Below are positions 16,148-24,725 of a stretch of DNA of 64,000 nt, in pieces. Below the pieces are notes generated by a model, which was given only the letters and a program-made list of their open reading frames with translations, was not told the origin of the DNA and made no database searches. The position numbers were made by a program, and so were the translations under genes. Every line of letters begins with the position of its first letter. Position 1 is the first letter of the stretch. Source of the DNA: Paracoccus sp. (in: a-proteobacteria) (GTDB lineage: Bacteria; Pseudomonadota; Alphaproteobacteria; Rhodobacterales; Rhodobacteraceae); contig NZ_JAUNTO010000001.1 of NCBI RefSeq assembly GCF_030538655.1, positions 248,001 through 312,000 on the forward strand. Reading direction: 5' to 3'.

Positions 16148-16827
16148 TCGGTCTTGTCCTCATAGGGGCACAGGTCGGCAATCGGGCAAATCCCACAACG
16201 CGGCCGCCGCGCCTGACAGATATAGCGGCCATGCAGGATCAGCCAGTGATGCGCATGAGCCTGAAACCGCGCGGGCACGTTATCCTCGATGGCGCGCTCT
16301 ACCGCATCGACATCGCGGCCCGGCGCGATCCGGGTGCGGTTGCCGACGCGGAAAATATGCGTATCCACCGCCTGCGCCGGATAGCCAAAGGCGCAGGACA
16401 GCACCACATTCGCCGTCTTGCGGCCCACGCCGGGCAGGCTCATCAAAGCGGCACGGCTGTCGGGCACCTCGCCGCCGTAATCCTCGGCCAGAATGCGCGA
16501 CAGGGCGATCACGTTGCGCGCCTTTTGCCGGAACAGCCCGATGGTCTTGATGTGGTCGATGATCCCGTCTTCGCCCAGGGCCAGCATCGCGGCGGGGGTA
16601 TCGGCGGCGGCAAACAGCCCGCGCGTGGCCTTGTTCACCCCGGCATCGGTCGCCTGCGCCGACAGCGCCACTGCCACCAGCAGGGTAAAGGGATTGCTGA
16701 ACTCCAGCTCCGTCTGCGGTTCGGGGGTGGCGCTGGCCAGCCGCGAAAAAATCGCCACCTGCACCGGATAGGGCAGTGCCTCGGGGATGCGCCCCGTCCT
16801 GACCATCTTGTTCGCCGCTTTTGCCAT
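16144..16827 (-). CDS. nth: Endonuclease III
   Basis: A 227-residue base-excision DNA glycosylase/AP lyase for oxidised pyrimidines. The helix-hairpin-helix and catalytic region reads LPGVGRKTANVVLSCAFG, with the catalytic Lys in GRKTAN and Asp in AVDTHIFRVGNR. A C-terminal 4Fe-4S loop (CQARRPRCGICPIADLC) is complete. I chose the ATG at 16827 with AAGGTGGG upstream; a longer frame to 16875 has no such site. First gene of a two-gene unit with the adenosine kinase. Confidence 0.95.
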   Translation of the reverse strand: MAKAANKMVRTGRIPEALPYPVQVAIFSRLASATPEPQTELEFSNPFTLLVAVALSAQATDAGVNKATRGLFAAADTPAAMLALGEDGIIDHIKTIGLFRQKARNVIALSRILAEDYGGEVPDSRAALMSLPGVGRKTANVVLSCAFGYPAQAVDTHIFRVGNRTRIAPGRDVDAVERAIEDNVPARFQAHAHHWLILHGRYICQARRPRCGICPIADLCPYEDKTE

Positions 16828-16899
16828 AGCCCACCTTTTGACCGCTGCGTCATGATGATGCAAGCACCGCGCCACGCCGATGTGACTGGAATCTTTCGC

Positions 16900-16927
16900 G
16901 GAACCGGCCCAAGCTGCGCGGCGTTAA
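16900..16927 (+). promoter_or_regulatory. ECF-type promoter candidate (GGAACC-N16-CGTTAA)
   Basis: GGAACC (16900-16905), 16 bases and CGTTAA (16922-16927) fit the consensus of the EcfG general-stress sigma factor. It lies 72 bases before the OmpA-type lipoprotein start. Most Rhodobacterales lack EcfG, so this may be chance or served by another ECF factor. Confidence 0.35.
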
Positions 16928-16998
16928 GGCACCGGCACCTGTTCGTGCCACGGAATCACGCCCCGGCATCACGCCGCGGCACAACGAAGGGAACACAG

Positions 16999-17655
16999 AT
17001 GAAAACCCGTATCAGCCTGCTTATGGCCACCGCCGGCCTAATGGCCATCGCCGCCTGCACCGACCAGACCGGCCAGCCCATCGGCGGTATGAGCCGCACC
17101 CAACAAGGCGCCATCGCCGGGGGCGTGCTGGGCGCCGTTATTGGCGCGACCGAGGATGGCGACAACCGTGGCCGCGACGCCGCGCGTGGTGCGATTATCG
17201 GCGCGGCCGCGGGCGCGGTGGCAGGCAACATCCTTGACCGTCAGGCGCAGGCGCTGCAACAGCAGATCAGCAACCCGAACGTGCAGATCGTCAACCACGG
17301 CAGCTATCTGCAAGTCGTCATGCCCGAAGGCATCCTGTTCGCCACCAATTCGGCGGCGGTCTCTGGCCCGGCGCAAAGCGACCTCTATGCCGTTGCGCGC
17401 AACCTGAACCAATACCCCAACAGCCGGGTCGAGGTGATCGGCCATACCGACAGCACCGGCTCGATGGCGCTGAACATGGACCTGTCGCAGCGCCGCGCGC
17501 AATCGGTCACGGGCATCCTCGCCGCTGCTGGCGTGAACCAGGCTCGTCTGACCGCACGCGGCGTCGGCCCGAACCAGCCCGTCGCCTCGAACGCGACCGA
17601 TGCGGGCCGCGCCCAGAACCGCCGTGTCGAAATCCTGATCCGCCCGACGCAGTAA
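16999..17655 (+). CDS. OmpA-family outer membrane lipoprotein (Pal/YiaD-like)
   Basis: A 218-residue peptidoglycan-associated lipoprotein. The signal peptide ends in a lipobox (LMAIAAC, Cys20). Residues 35-80 form two glycine-zipper segments (GAIAGGVLGAVIGATE, GAIIGAAAGAVAGNI) likely to sit in the outer membrane. The OmpA C-terminal domain follows, with FATNSAAVSG and the peptidoglycan-binding stretch VEVIGHTDSTGS, then NMDLSQRRAQSVTGIL and NRRVEILI. The ATG at 16999 follows AAGGGAACACAG. It is monocistronic, possibly under the ECF-like promoter upstream. Confidence 0.93.
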   Translation: MKTRISLLMATAGLMAIAACTDQTGQPIGGMSRTQQGAIAGGVLGAVIGATEDGDNRGRDAARGAIIGAAAGAVAGNILDRQAQALQQQISNPNVQIVNHGSYLQVVMPEGILFATNSAAVSGPAQSDLYAVARNLNQYPNSRVEVIGHTDSTGSMALNMDLSQRRAQSVTGILAAAGVNQARLTARGVGPNQPVASNATDAGRAQNRRVEILIRPTQ

Positions 17656-17751
17656 ACCACAGCGGGGACCGGGCAGCCGGTCTCCCTTCCTGCCCTGCCC
17701 AGGATCCAAGGCCCCGCGCCAGCACTTGGCGCGGTGGACTTGGCCCCCGAC

Positions 17752-17770
17752 TGGTCCTAAAATCTGACCA
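17752..17770. promoter_or_regulatory. Inverted repeat upstream of the FadR-type regulator
   Basis: TGGTC (17752-17756) and GACCA (17766-17770) form an inverted repeat 17 bases before the regulator start. FadR-subfamily proteins bind TGGT...ACCA palindromes, though the usual spacing is shorter, so autoregulation is only a possibility. Confidence 0.4.
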
Positions 17771-17787
17771 ATCCACGCGGGGCCGCC

Positions 17788-18552
17788 ATGCCGTTTCAGA
17801 AAATCCCAGCGCAAAAGCTGTCGCAAGCTGTCCAAAGCCAGATCGAATCGCTGATCCTGCAAGGTATCCTGCGCCCCGGCGAACGCCTGCCCGCAGAACG
17901 CGAGCTGTCCGAAAGCCTTGGCGTCAGCCGACCATCCTTGCGCGAAGCGATCGCCGATCTGCAACAGGCGGGCCTGCTGACCAGCCGTCCCGGTTCCGGC
18001 ATCTATGTGGCCGAGGTTCTGGGATCGGCCTTTGCCCCCGCTCTGGTGCGGCTGATCTCGCGCCACGAACGCGCGCCTTATGACTATCTGGATTTCCGCA
18101 AAGACATCGAGGGGCTGGCCGCCGAGCGTGCCGCGCGTCATGCCAGCGACGCCGATCTGGGCGTGATCGCGGCGACGCTGGCGCAGATGGAAAAGGCCCG
18201 GCAGGTAAACGACGCGCAGGTGGAATCGGCGCTGGATGTGCAGTTCCACATGGCCATCGTCGAGGCCAGCCACAACATCATCGCCCTGCATATGATGCGC
18301 GCCATGTATGACCTGCTGCGCGAAGGGGTGTTCTATAACCGCGCCCGCCTGTTCGACGATCCCGCCATCCGCGCCGCGCTGCTGGATCAGCACCGCGCCA
18401 TCAACGCCGCGCTGCAAGACCGCGACGGGCCGCGCGCGCGTCAGGCGATTGTGGTGCATCTGGATTTCGTCTCGACCCGGCTGGCGGCGCAGGCGCGCAG
18501 CGATGCCAATGCCGACATCGCCCGGCTGCGGCTGCGCCATATCGCGGAATAG
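17788..18552 (+). CDS. GntR-family regulator, FadR subfamily (FCD domain)
   Basis: A 254-residue transcription factor. Residues 10-75 form the winged helix-turn-helix (ILRPGERLPAERELSESLGV, SRPSLREAIADLQQAGLL, RPGSGIYVAE). The C-terminal FCD domain is helical and has the metal-site residues of the family: an Asp/His in LDVQFHMAIVEASHN and a late His in DQHRAINAALQDRD. PdhR/LldR-type regulators of this kind sense organic acids. No target operon is adjacent on the same strand, so the ligand cannot be given. Confidence 0.92.
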   Translation: MPFQKIPAQKLSQAVQSQIESLILQGILRPGERLPAERELSESLGVSRPSLREAIADLQQAGLLTSRPGSGIYVAEVLGSAFAPALVRLISRHERAPYDYLDFRKDIEGLAAERAARHASDADLGVIAATLAQMEKARQVNDAQVESALDVQFHMAIVEASHNIIALHMMRAMYDLLREGVFYNRARLFDDPAIRAALLDQHRAINAALQDRDGPRARQAIVVHLDFVSTRLAAQARSDANADIARLRLRHIAE

Positions 18553-18573
18553 TGGCTGTCCGGGGCCGCAACG

Positions 18574-18600
18574 AAAAACCCCGGCCCTTGCAGGCCGGGG
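18574..18600 (-). terminator. Intrinsic terminator of the atp operon
   Basis: A perfect eight-pair stem, CCCCGGCC (18579-18586) with GGCCGGGG (18593-18600), has a six-base loop. On the minus strand it is followed by TTTTT (18578-18574), so it ends the F0 operon. It also lies just after the FadR-type gene on the plus strand and may stop that transcript less well. Confidence 0.9.
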
Positions 18601-18625
18601 TCTGATCTTGTCCCTCGCTGAAAGC

Positions 18626-19198
18626 TCAGTTCAGCTTGCGCGCCACATCTGCGATGGCGTCGTCAATCCCGGCCGAACGACTGCCCGAGGCGACCTGCTG
18701 ACCCAGCAGTTCCCCCGTGGCGGCAATCGCCGCAGCCGCCGCGCGATCACGGACGGCGCGAACGGCGTCCGCCTCGGCACTGGCGATCTGATCTTGCGCA
18801 GCCTTCAGGCGGCGGTCGATCGAGCTGGCCAGATCGTCCTTGGCCTTGGCGGCCTGCAATTCCGCCTCGCGCTTGGCATTGGCCACGATCTCGTCGGCCT
18901 GAACCTTCACGTCGCGCTGACGGCGTTCATAGTTGGCGTAAATCTCCTGCGCCTCTTCGCGCAGGCGACGTGCCTCGTCCAGATCGGCGCGGATACCCTC
19001 GGCCCGCTTGTCCAGCAGGTTGCCGATCAGCGCAGGCACCTTGAAGTAAACAAGGATGCCCACGAACAGCAGAAAGGCCAGCAACACGATGAAATCGGTG
19101 TTGTGCAGGCTGAAGAACGGGCCGGAAGCCGCCATGGCCGGACCAGCAGCGATCATACCGCTGGCGACACCCGCAAGGATGGTGAACGGCTTGTTCAT
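18626..19198 (-). CDS. atpF: ATP synthase F0 subunit b
   Basis: A 190-residue peripheral stalk subunit. One membrane segment near residues 35-55 (TDFIVLLAFLLFVGILVYF) is followed by a long charged helix (RREAQ-type heptads such as LDEARRLREEAQEIYANYE). An N-terminal hydrophobic stretch (FTILAGVASGMIAAGPAMA) resembles a signal peptide, as is usual in alphaproteobacterial b subunits. It overlaps the b' gene by four bases and is the last gene of the operon. Confidence 0.95.
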   Translation of the reverse strand: MNKPFTILAGVASGMIAAGPAMAASGPFFSLHNTDFIVLLAFLLFVGILVYFKVPALIGNLLDKRAEGIRADLDEARRLREEAQEIYANYERRQRDVKVQADEIVANAKREAELQAAKAKDDLASSIDRRLKAAQDQIASAEADAVRAVRDRAAAAAIAATGELLGQQVASGSRSAGIDDAIADVARKLN

Positions 19199-19830
19199 TG
19201 CACGGCCCCTTTCAGACGACGATCCACCGCCGCATCAATGGCCGACTGATCCGCCGCACCGCCAAAGGCGCGCAGCAGGTCGGCCGTCACGTCGCGGGCC
19301 ACGGTTTCGGCATCCGCCGCCGCCGAGGCACGGATTTCGCCAATACGACGTTCCGATTCCGAGGCACGGGCGGCGATTTCCGCATCGGCATGGGCGATGG
19401 CGGCATCCAGTTCGGCCTGAATTTCAGCCCGGTTGGCGGCCACGATCTTTTGCGCCTCGGCACGGGCATCGGCCAGCGCCTTGTCATAGGCGGCCTCGGC
19501 CTCTTGCGCCTTGCGCTTGAATTCCTCGGCGGCCATCAGATCGCCGGTAATGGCACCCTGCCGGTCAGACAGAACCGCCGCGATGCGCGGCAGCGCGATG
19601 CGCGACAGAATCCAATAGATCACGCCCAGCGTGATGACCAACCAGAAGATCTGGTTCGGGAAGGTCGATACATCAAGCTGCGGCAACCCCGTGCTGGCAA
19701 CCTCGTGGGTCACATCAGCGCCGTGATGTGCGACATCACCCGCCACGCCGATCACGTCGGGTTCGACGGTAATGATTTCGATCGTTTCCTCGACCACGAC
19801 GGGCGCGGTCTGCTGTAACAGGCTAATCAT
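19195..19830 (-). CDS. ATP synthase F0 subunit b' (second b-type subunit)
   Basis: A 211-residue b' subunit, which pairs with b to make the heterodimeric stator of photosynthetic-type and alphaproteobacterial ATP synthases. A poorly conserved N-terminal 50 residues (with histidine-rich VAHHGADVTHEVA) precede the membrane helix QIFWLVITLGVIYWILSRI and a long coiled coil (FKRKAQEAEAAYDKALADAR). The ATG at 19830 is chosen; an in-frame GTG at 19839 is an alternative. Finding b and b' in tandem after atpE is the standard Rhodobacterales order. Confidence 0.94.
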   Translation of the reverse strand: MISLLQQTAPVVVEETIEIITVEPDVIGVAGDVAHHGADVTHEVASTGLPQLDVSTFPNQIFWLVITLGVIYWILSRIALPRIAAVLSDRQGAITGDLMAAEEFKRKAQEAEAAYDKALADARAEAQKIVAANRAEIQAELDAAIAHADAEIAARASESERRIGEIRASAAADAETVARDVTADLLRAFGGAADQSAIDAAVDRRLKGAVQ

Positions 19831-19911
19831 AATCCTCACCCTTGGCCTATCAGGTCACGAAGGGGAGGGAACGCACCCGCGCCCCCACCCCGCCGCAAGG
19901 ATGGGAAAGGA

Positions 19912-20148
19912 TCAGACCGCAAACATCAGCAGCAGCGCGACGAGGAACGAAAAGATCCCCAGAGCTTCGGCAAAGGCCATGCCGATGAACAGCGTCGCGG
20001 TCTGACCGGCGGCAGCCGACGGATTGCGCAGCGCGCCCGCCAGGAAGTTGCCAGCAACGTTGCCCACACCGATGGCGGCGCCGCCCATGCCGATGGCCGT
20101 CAGACCAACGCCGATGTACTGACCCAGCTCTCCGATATTGCCTTCCAT
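19912..20148 (-). CDS. atpE: ATP synthase F0 subunit c
   Basis: A 78-residue ring subunit with two membrane helices. The proton-binding glutamate lies in the second helix, in [17 protein letters not shown], and the polar loop is ALRNPSAA. The glycine pattern of helix 1 ([14 protein letters not shown]) sets ring size. No sodium-binding signature is evident, so a proton-driven enzyme is expected. It sits between atpB and b' with short gaps. Confidence 0.97.
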   Translation of the reverse strand: MEGNIGELGQYIGVGLTAIGMGGAAIGVGNVAGNFLAGALRNPSAAAGQTATLFIGMAFAEALGIFSFLVALLLMFAV

Positions 20149-20212
20149 GTCTTTTCTCCTTGCGGTTGGAAGTTGTGAATTCTGTTGGATGACCCGCGCG
20201 GGGCCGCGCCCG

Positions 20213-20959
20213 TCAGTGCGACGGGTGCAGCGCGTCCTTCAGATAGACGCAGGTCAGGATGGTGAACACATAGGCCTGGATAAAGCCCACCAGCACCTCG
20301 AACCCATACATCGCGGTCACGGCGACCACCGACAGGGGCGACACCAGCGCGATGGCGGCAAAGCCTGCAAACACTTTGATAACGGCGTGGCCCGCGATCA
20401 TGTTGCCAGCCAGACGAATGGAATGGCTCAGCGGGCGGACGAAATAGCTGATAACCTCGATCACGGCCAGCACCGGGCGCAGCGCCAGCGGCGCGGATTT
20501 CACCCAGAACAGTTCAAGGAAATGCGCGCCATTTTTGACAAAGCCGACGATGGTCACGGTCACGAACACCGCCACGGCCAGCACCGCCGTCACCGCGATA
20601 TGCGACGTGGTGGTGAAAGCCAGCGGGATCAGGCCCAGCATGTTGGAAAACACGATGAACATGAACAGCGTCATGATATAGGGGAAGAATTTCAGCCCCT
20701 CTTTGCCCGCAATATCCTCGATCATCTTGTGAACCATGCCATAGCCCAGTTCGGCGATCGACTGGGTGCGGTTCGGCACGATGGCGCGGCCACGGGTGCC
20801 CACGACCAGCAGCAGCGTGATCGCGACGATGGCAAGGAACATCCACAGCGTGGCATTGGTAACGGTATACCAGTGAACCGGCCCGTCGCCGAACAGGGGT
20901 TTCACGATGAACTGATCCATCGGGTGAAAGACCAGACCGCCCTCGTTACCTGCTGCCAC
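20213..20959 (-). CDS. atpB: ATP synthase F0 subunit a
   Basis: A 248-residue membrane protein that forms the proton half-channels against the c ring. The essential arginine is in [20 protein letters not shown], and the family end motif is [20 protein letters not shown]. The GTG at 20959 is chosen because it follows the atpI stop by two bases and has GAGGGG upstream; a reading to 21124 would overlap atpI heavily. Length fits Rhodobacterales AtpB. Confidence 0.95.
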   Translation of the reverse strand: MAAGNEGGLVFHPMDQFIVKPLFGDGPVHWYTVTNATLWMFLAIVAITLLLVVGTRGRAIVPNRTQSIAELGYGMVHKMIEDIAGKEGLKFFPYIMTLFMFIVFSNMLGLIPLAFTTTSHIAVTAVLAVAVFVTVTIVGFVKNGAHFLELFWVKSAPLALRPVLAVIEVISYFVRPLSHSIRLAGNMIAGHAVIKVFAGFAAIALVSPLSVVAVTAMYGFEVLVGFIQAYVFTILTCVYLKDALHPSH

Positions 20960-20961
20960 GT

Positions 20962-21333
20962 TCAGTTCCCCTCGTCCTTGCCGGTTTCGCGCCCGGCCCG
21001 TTGATCTGCGCCGGGCGGTTCCGGCCTGTTCAGTTCGCCCGCGGTCAGCATCATGGTTTTGACGCCCGCCGCAAAGCCCAGAAAGATAAAGACAATCAGC
21101 ATGATGGGCGTAGTGCCCAGCCAATAGTCCAACCCGTATCCGATGCCAAAGCCGATCCCCAGCCCCGACACCAGCTCGATCACCATGCGCCAGGCGATAT
21201 GCGCCTTGTCATGCCCGGCCAAAGGGCTTGGCCCTTCATCCTTTGGGGTCAGTTCGGCAATCCGTCGCTCCAGATCGCGCAGCCGCGCGGCGTCAAGCGC
21301 CCGCTGTGCCCCGCTGTCCGGCTGATCGGCCAT
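20962..21333 (-). CDS. atpI: AtpI, ATP synthase assembly protein
   Basis: A 123-residue membrane protein with two helices ([21 protein letters not shown] and [17 protein letters not shown]) typical of AtpI/AtpZ proteins that help assemble the c ring and may carry Mg/Ca. The N-terminus has a charged helix ([12 protein letters not shown]). It is the first gene of the F0 operon and lies 31 bases after a well-formed promoter. Confidence 0.92.
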   Translation of the reverse strand: MADQPDSGAQRALDAARLRDLERRIAELTPKDEGPSPLAGHDKAHIAWRMVIELVSGLGIGFGIGYGLDYWLGTTPIMLIVFIFLGFAAGVKTMMLTAGELNRPEPPGADQRAGRETGKDEGN

Positions 21334-21363
21334 GGCTCATGTCCCCGTCATCGGTTGTCCGGG

Positions 21364-21392
21364 GTGATAGGCGCTGCCCGCCCCCGAGTCAA
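21364..21392 (-). promoter_or_regulatory. Promoter of the atp F0 operon
   Basis: On the minus strand TTGACT (21392-21387), a 17-base spacer and TATCAC (21369-21364) precede atpI, giving a leader of about 24 bases. Confidence 0.6.
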
Positions 21393-21510
21393 GCAACCCC
21401 CGTCACGATCTAACAGACTGTTTTTATTCATGTCATCGCCAACAGGCCGGGGCTGGACTTTGCCCATCGGCCCGGTCCATATTCAACCCCGCAGTTAAGC
21501 ATGGCCCGCC

Positions 21511-21864
21511 GTGACCGACCAGAACCGCCCCAATCCCGCCCGGCTGGACGCCATCTTTGCCGCGCTGGCCGACCCGACACGGCGGCGGGTGCTGGCCATG
21601 CTGCTAGAGGACGACATGGCCGTGTCCGACGTGGCCGAGCCGTTCGGCATCAGCCTTGCCGCCGTGTCGAAACATCTGGCCACCCTTGCGGCGGCGGGGC
21701 TGATTGTGCAGGAACGCCGGGGCCGGATCACATGGTGCAAGCTGGACCCGGACGGGATGCGCGCGGCCTCGGTCTGGATGCAGGGCTTTGGCCAGTTCGA
21801 CCCGGTGGATCTGGACGATTTCGAGCGGTTTCTGGCCGCTCAGCTTGGGGAAGCTGATGACTGA
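21511..21864 (+). CDS. ArsR-family transcriptional regulator
   Basis: A 117-residue winged-helix repressor. The ArsR signature is DAIFAALADPTRRRVLAMLL, followed by the recognition region GISLAAVSKHLATLAAAGLI. There are no metal-binding cysteines in the recognition helix, so it is of the non-metal type often acting with small-molecule or protein signals. It begins with GTG at 21511 and overlaps psuK by eight bases, so it is in the same transcript and probably controls pseudouridine breakdown. Confidence 0.9.
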   Translation: MTDQNRPNPARLDAIFAALADPTRRRVLAMLLEDDMAVSDVAEPFGISLAAVSKHLATLAAAGLIVQERRGRITWCKLDPDGMRAASVWMQGFGQFDPVDLDDFERFLAAQLGEADD

Positions 21865-22729
21865 CATCTTATGTATCGGCGCGATGCTGTGGGACGTGAT
21901 CGGCCGCGCGCCGCGCGCGATGCAGGCCGGACAGGACGTGCCGGGCCGCATCGCCCATGTGCCGGGCGGCGTGGCGCTGAACGTCGCCGTCGCACTGGCC
22001 CGCTGGGGTATGGCGCCCGCGATTCTGTCCGCCGTGGGCCGCGATCCCGAAGGCGCGGCGCTGACCGATCAGGCCGCCCGGCTGGGGGTGATCTGCGACC
22101 ATCTGACCCGGCGCGACGACCTGCCGACCGACTGCTATATGGCCATCGAGGATTCCCACGGCCTGATCGCCGCCATCGCCGACGCCCACTCGCTCGAAGC
22201 GGCGGGCGATGCGATCCTTGCGCCGCTGGACGGCGCGCTGCCGGGCTGGACCGGCCCGGTGGTGCTGGACGGCAATCTGACACAGGCGCTGCTGGCGCAG
22301 ATCGCCCATGACCCGCGCCTTGCCCGCGCCGATCTGCGCATCGTCCCGGCCAGCCCCGGCAAGGCCGAGCGGCTGGAACCGCTGATAGCCGCCCGGCGCG
22401 GCACGTTTTACCTGAACCGGGCCGAGGCACAGACGCTGGCCGGCCATCCCTGCGCCGATGCCGCCACAGCCGCTGCCGCCGTGGTCGCACGCGGCGCGCC
22501 CCGCGTCATCGTGACCGACGGCGGCGAGCTGGTGGCCGAGGCCGCCGCCAATGCCGCCCCGATCACCGCCCTGCCCCCCGCCGTCCGCATCGCCCGTGTG
22601 ACCGGGGCGGGTGATTGTTTTCTGGCCGCCCATATCGCCGCCGAACGCGACGGGTCCGACCGCGAAACGGCGCTGATACGCGCCGCGCAGGCCGCCGCCG
22701 CCCATGTCTCTGGAAAGGATGTCCCATGA
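21857..22729 (+). CDS. psuK: PsuK, pseudouridine kinase (PfkB family)
   Basis: A 290-residue PfkB-type kinase. Signature one is HVPGGVALNVAVALARWGM and signature two, with the catalytic Asp, is VTGAGDCFLAAHI. Direct coupling with psuG identifies it as the enzyme that phosphorylates pseudouridine to pseudouridine 5'-phosphate. It starts at the ATG at 21857 inside the ArsR gene end, and its stop overlaps the psuG start (ATGA). The substrate is inferred from the neighbour. Confidence 0.9.
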   Translation: MTDILCIGAMLWDVIGRAPRAMQAGQDVPGRIAHVPGGVALNVAVALARWGMAPAILSAVGRDPEGAALTDQAARLGVICDHLTRRDDLPTDCYMAIEDSHGLIAAIADAHSLEAAGDAILAPLDGALPGWTGPVVLDGNLTQALLAQIAHDPRLARADLRIVPASPGKAERLEPLIAARRGTFYLNRAEAQTLAGHPCADAATAAAAVVARGAPRVIVTDGGELVAEAAANAAPITALPPAVRIARVTGAGDCFLAAHIAAERDGSDRETALIRAAQAAAAHVSGKDVP

Positions 22730-23646
22730 ACCCCCCGCTGAAATTCGCCCCCGCCGTCCGTGCCGCGCTGGACTCTGGCCGCCCGGTGGTGGCGCTGGAA
22801 TCGACCATCATCACCCATGGGATGCCCTATCCGCAGAACCTTGAAATGGCCCGCAAGGTCGAAGACACGATCCGTCAGGCTGGTGCCGAACCCGCCACTA
22901 TCGCGGTGATGAGCGGTCATATCCACATCGGCCTGACCGATGACGAACTGGAACGCCTCGCCCAGACCCCGCAGGATCAGGCGATGAAGGTCAGCCGCGC
23001 CGATATGCCCGTCTGTCTGGCACAGGGCCGCACCGGCGCGACCACCGTTGCCGCCACCATGATCGGCGCGCATCTGGCCGGAATCCGCGTCTTTGCGACG
23101 GGCGGCATCGGCGGCGTGCATCGTGGGGCTGAAACCAGCTTTGACATCAGCGCCGACCTGTATGAGCTGGCGCAGACCCCGGTGACGGTGGTCTGTGCGG
23201 GGGCCAAAGCGATTCTGGACCTGCCCAAGACATGGGAAACGCTGGAAACCCTGGGCGTGCCGGTGATCGCCTATGGCCAGGACGACCTGCCCGCCTTTTG
23301 GTCGCGCCAGTCCGGCCTGCCCGCGCCCCTGCGCATGGACAGCGCCGCCGACATCGCCGCCGCCGCCGATATGCGCGCCGCATTGGGTCTGCCCGGCGGG
23401 CAACTGGTGGCGAACCCGATCTCGCAGGCCGACGAAATCCCGCTGGACGAGATCACTCCGGTGGTTGAACAGGCCCTGGCCGATGCCGACGCCCAGGGCA
23501 TCACCGCCAAGGCGGTCACGCCGTTTTTGCTGCAACGCATCTTTGAACTGACCGGCGGCCGCTCGCTGGAATCCAACATCGCGCTGGTGCTGAACAATGC
23601 GCGGCTGGCGGCAGAGATTGCAGCGGAAATGGCGCGGCAGCCCTGA
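22726..23646 (+). CDS. psuG: PsuG, pseudouridine-5'-phosphate glycosidase
   Basis: A 306-residue enzyme that splits pseudouridine 5'-phosphate to uracil and ribose 5-phosphate. Family blocks are PVVALESTIITHGMPYPQNL, GRTGATTVAATMIGA, ATGGIGGVHRGAETSFDISAD in part and the catalytic lysine region VCAGAKAILDLPKT. The C-terminus ends in the usual NIALVLNNARLAAEIA. The pair psuK-psuG with a dedicated ArsR regulator makes a complete C-nucleoside salvage unit; no dedicated transporter is seen. Confidence 0.96.
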   Translation: MNPPLKFAPAVRAALDSGRPVVALESTIITHGMPYPQNLEMARKVEDTIRQAGAEPATIAVMSGHIHIGLTDDELERLAQTPQDQAMKVSRADMPVCLAQGRTGATTVAATMIGAHLAGIRVFATGGIGGVHRGAETSFDISADLYELAQTPVTVVCAGAKAILDLPKTWETLETLGVPVIAYGQDDLPAFWSRQSGLPAPLRMDSAADIAAAADMRAALGLPGGQLVANPISQADEIPLDEITPVVEQALADADAQGITAKAVTPFLLQRIFELTGGRSLESNIALVLNNARLAAEIAAEMARQP

Positions 23647-23677
23647 GCACAAAGCCCGTTCGAAGGTGCGGATTCAA

Positions 23678-23714
23678 GCAAACAGGAAACCGACTCAAGC
23701 CGCTTCCTGTTTGC
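23678..23714. terminator. Inverted-repeat terminator between convergent psuG and dehydrogenase genes
   Basis: A perfect 11-base inverted repeat, GCAAACAGGAA (23678-23688) and TTCCTGTTTGC (23704-23714), with a 15-base loop. It lies between two convergent genes and uses the left half of the dispersed repeat family as both arms. There is no T-run. Confidence 0.6.
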
Positions 23715-23736
23715 CCCGCCCCCCTTGGGCGATCCC

Positions 23737-24600
23737 TTACCGCAGCCGCGCGATCAGGGACGACGTGTCCCACCGCCCGCCGCCCATGCGCTGCACATCC
23801 TTATAGAACTGATCGACCAGCGCCGTTACCGGCAGGCTGGCCCCGACCTCATCGGCGGCGTCCAGACAAATCCCCAGATCCTTGCGCATCCAATCCACCG
23901 CAAAGCCAAAGTCGAACCGATCCTCGGCCATGGTCGCGTGACGGTTGACCATCTGCCAGCTGCCCGCCGCGCCCTGAGAGATCACCTCGACCAGCGCCGC
24001 CACGTCCAGACCGGATTTCTGCGCGAAGGCCAGCGATTCCGACAGCGCCTGCACCAGCCCGGCGATGGCGATCTGGTTGCACATCTTGGCCACCTGCCCC
24101 GCGCCCGCCTCGCCCATGCGGCGGCAGATGCGGGCATAGGCGGCGATCACCGGCTCGGCCCGCGCGTAATCGGCGTCAGAGCCGCCGCACATTACCGACA
24201 GCACGCCGTTTTCCGCCCCCGCCTGCCCGCCCGAGACCGGCGCATCGACCCAGCCCAGCCCGGCCCCGCGCGCCACCTCGGCCAGTTCGCGCGTGATCTT
24301 GGCCGATACCGTGGTGTGATCGACGAACACCGCGCCCGGCGTCATCCCGGCAAAAGCTCCGTCATCACCTAACACAACCGATCGCAGGTCGTCGTCATTG
24401 CCGACACAGGCCATGACGAAATCCGCCCCCTCGGCGGCCTGACGCGGGGTGGGCGCGCTGCGGCCACCATGCTGCGCCACCCATGCGCCGGCCTTGGCGG
24501 GGCTGCGGTTATAGACCGTCACCTGATGCCCCGCCGCGCGTAAATGCCCGGCCATCGGAAAACCCATCACGCCCAGTCCCAGAAACGCCACATGCGCCAT
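23737..24600 (-). CDS. NAD(P)-dependent beta-hydroxyacid dehydrogenase (HIBADH/GlxR type)
   Basis: A 287-residue reductase. The Rossmann motif is VAFLGLGVMGFPMAGHL, the substrate loop is VDAPVSGGQAGAENGVLSVM and the catalytic lysine is in GQVAKMCNQIAIAGLVQAL, with the conserved late Lys in DWMRKDLGICLDAA. It could be 3-hydroxyisobutyrate dehydrogenase (valine breakdown) or tartronate semialdehyde reductase; the sequence and neighbours do not decide. The ATG at 24600 has AAGGACAAGCAGC upstream. It is divergent from the penicillin acylase homologue. Confidence 0.88.
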   Translation of the reverse strand: MAHVAFLGLGVMGFPMAGHLRAAGHQVTVYNRSPAKAGAWVAQHGGRSAPTPRQAAEGADFVMACVGNDDDLRSVVLGDDGAFAGMTPGAVFVDHTTVSAKITRELAEVARGAGLGWVDAPVSGGQAGAENGVLSVMCGGSDADYARAEPVIAAYARICRRMGEAGAGQVAKMCNQIAIAGLVQALSESLAFAQKSGLDVAALVEVISQGAAGSWQMVNRHATMAEDRFDFGFAVDWMRKDLGICLDAADEVGASLPVTALVDQFYKDVQRMGGGRWDTSSLIARLR

Positions 24601-24725
24601 GCTGCCTTGTCCTTTCACTCTGCCGTGCGTTGAAAATCCTGCGCGGCTGTCCTATGCAGCACCCCACCACCCAAGGGCGCGCGGGTCAAGCCGCCCTGCC
24701 AGCCGCCAAGGACCGCCACGACCCC

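Noticed and set aside
23658-23714. tRNA-like TTCGA segment near the psuG end
   Set aside because: No acceptor or anticodon stems can be formed; the region is explained by the inverted repeat.
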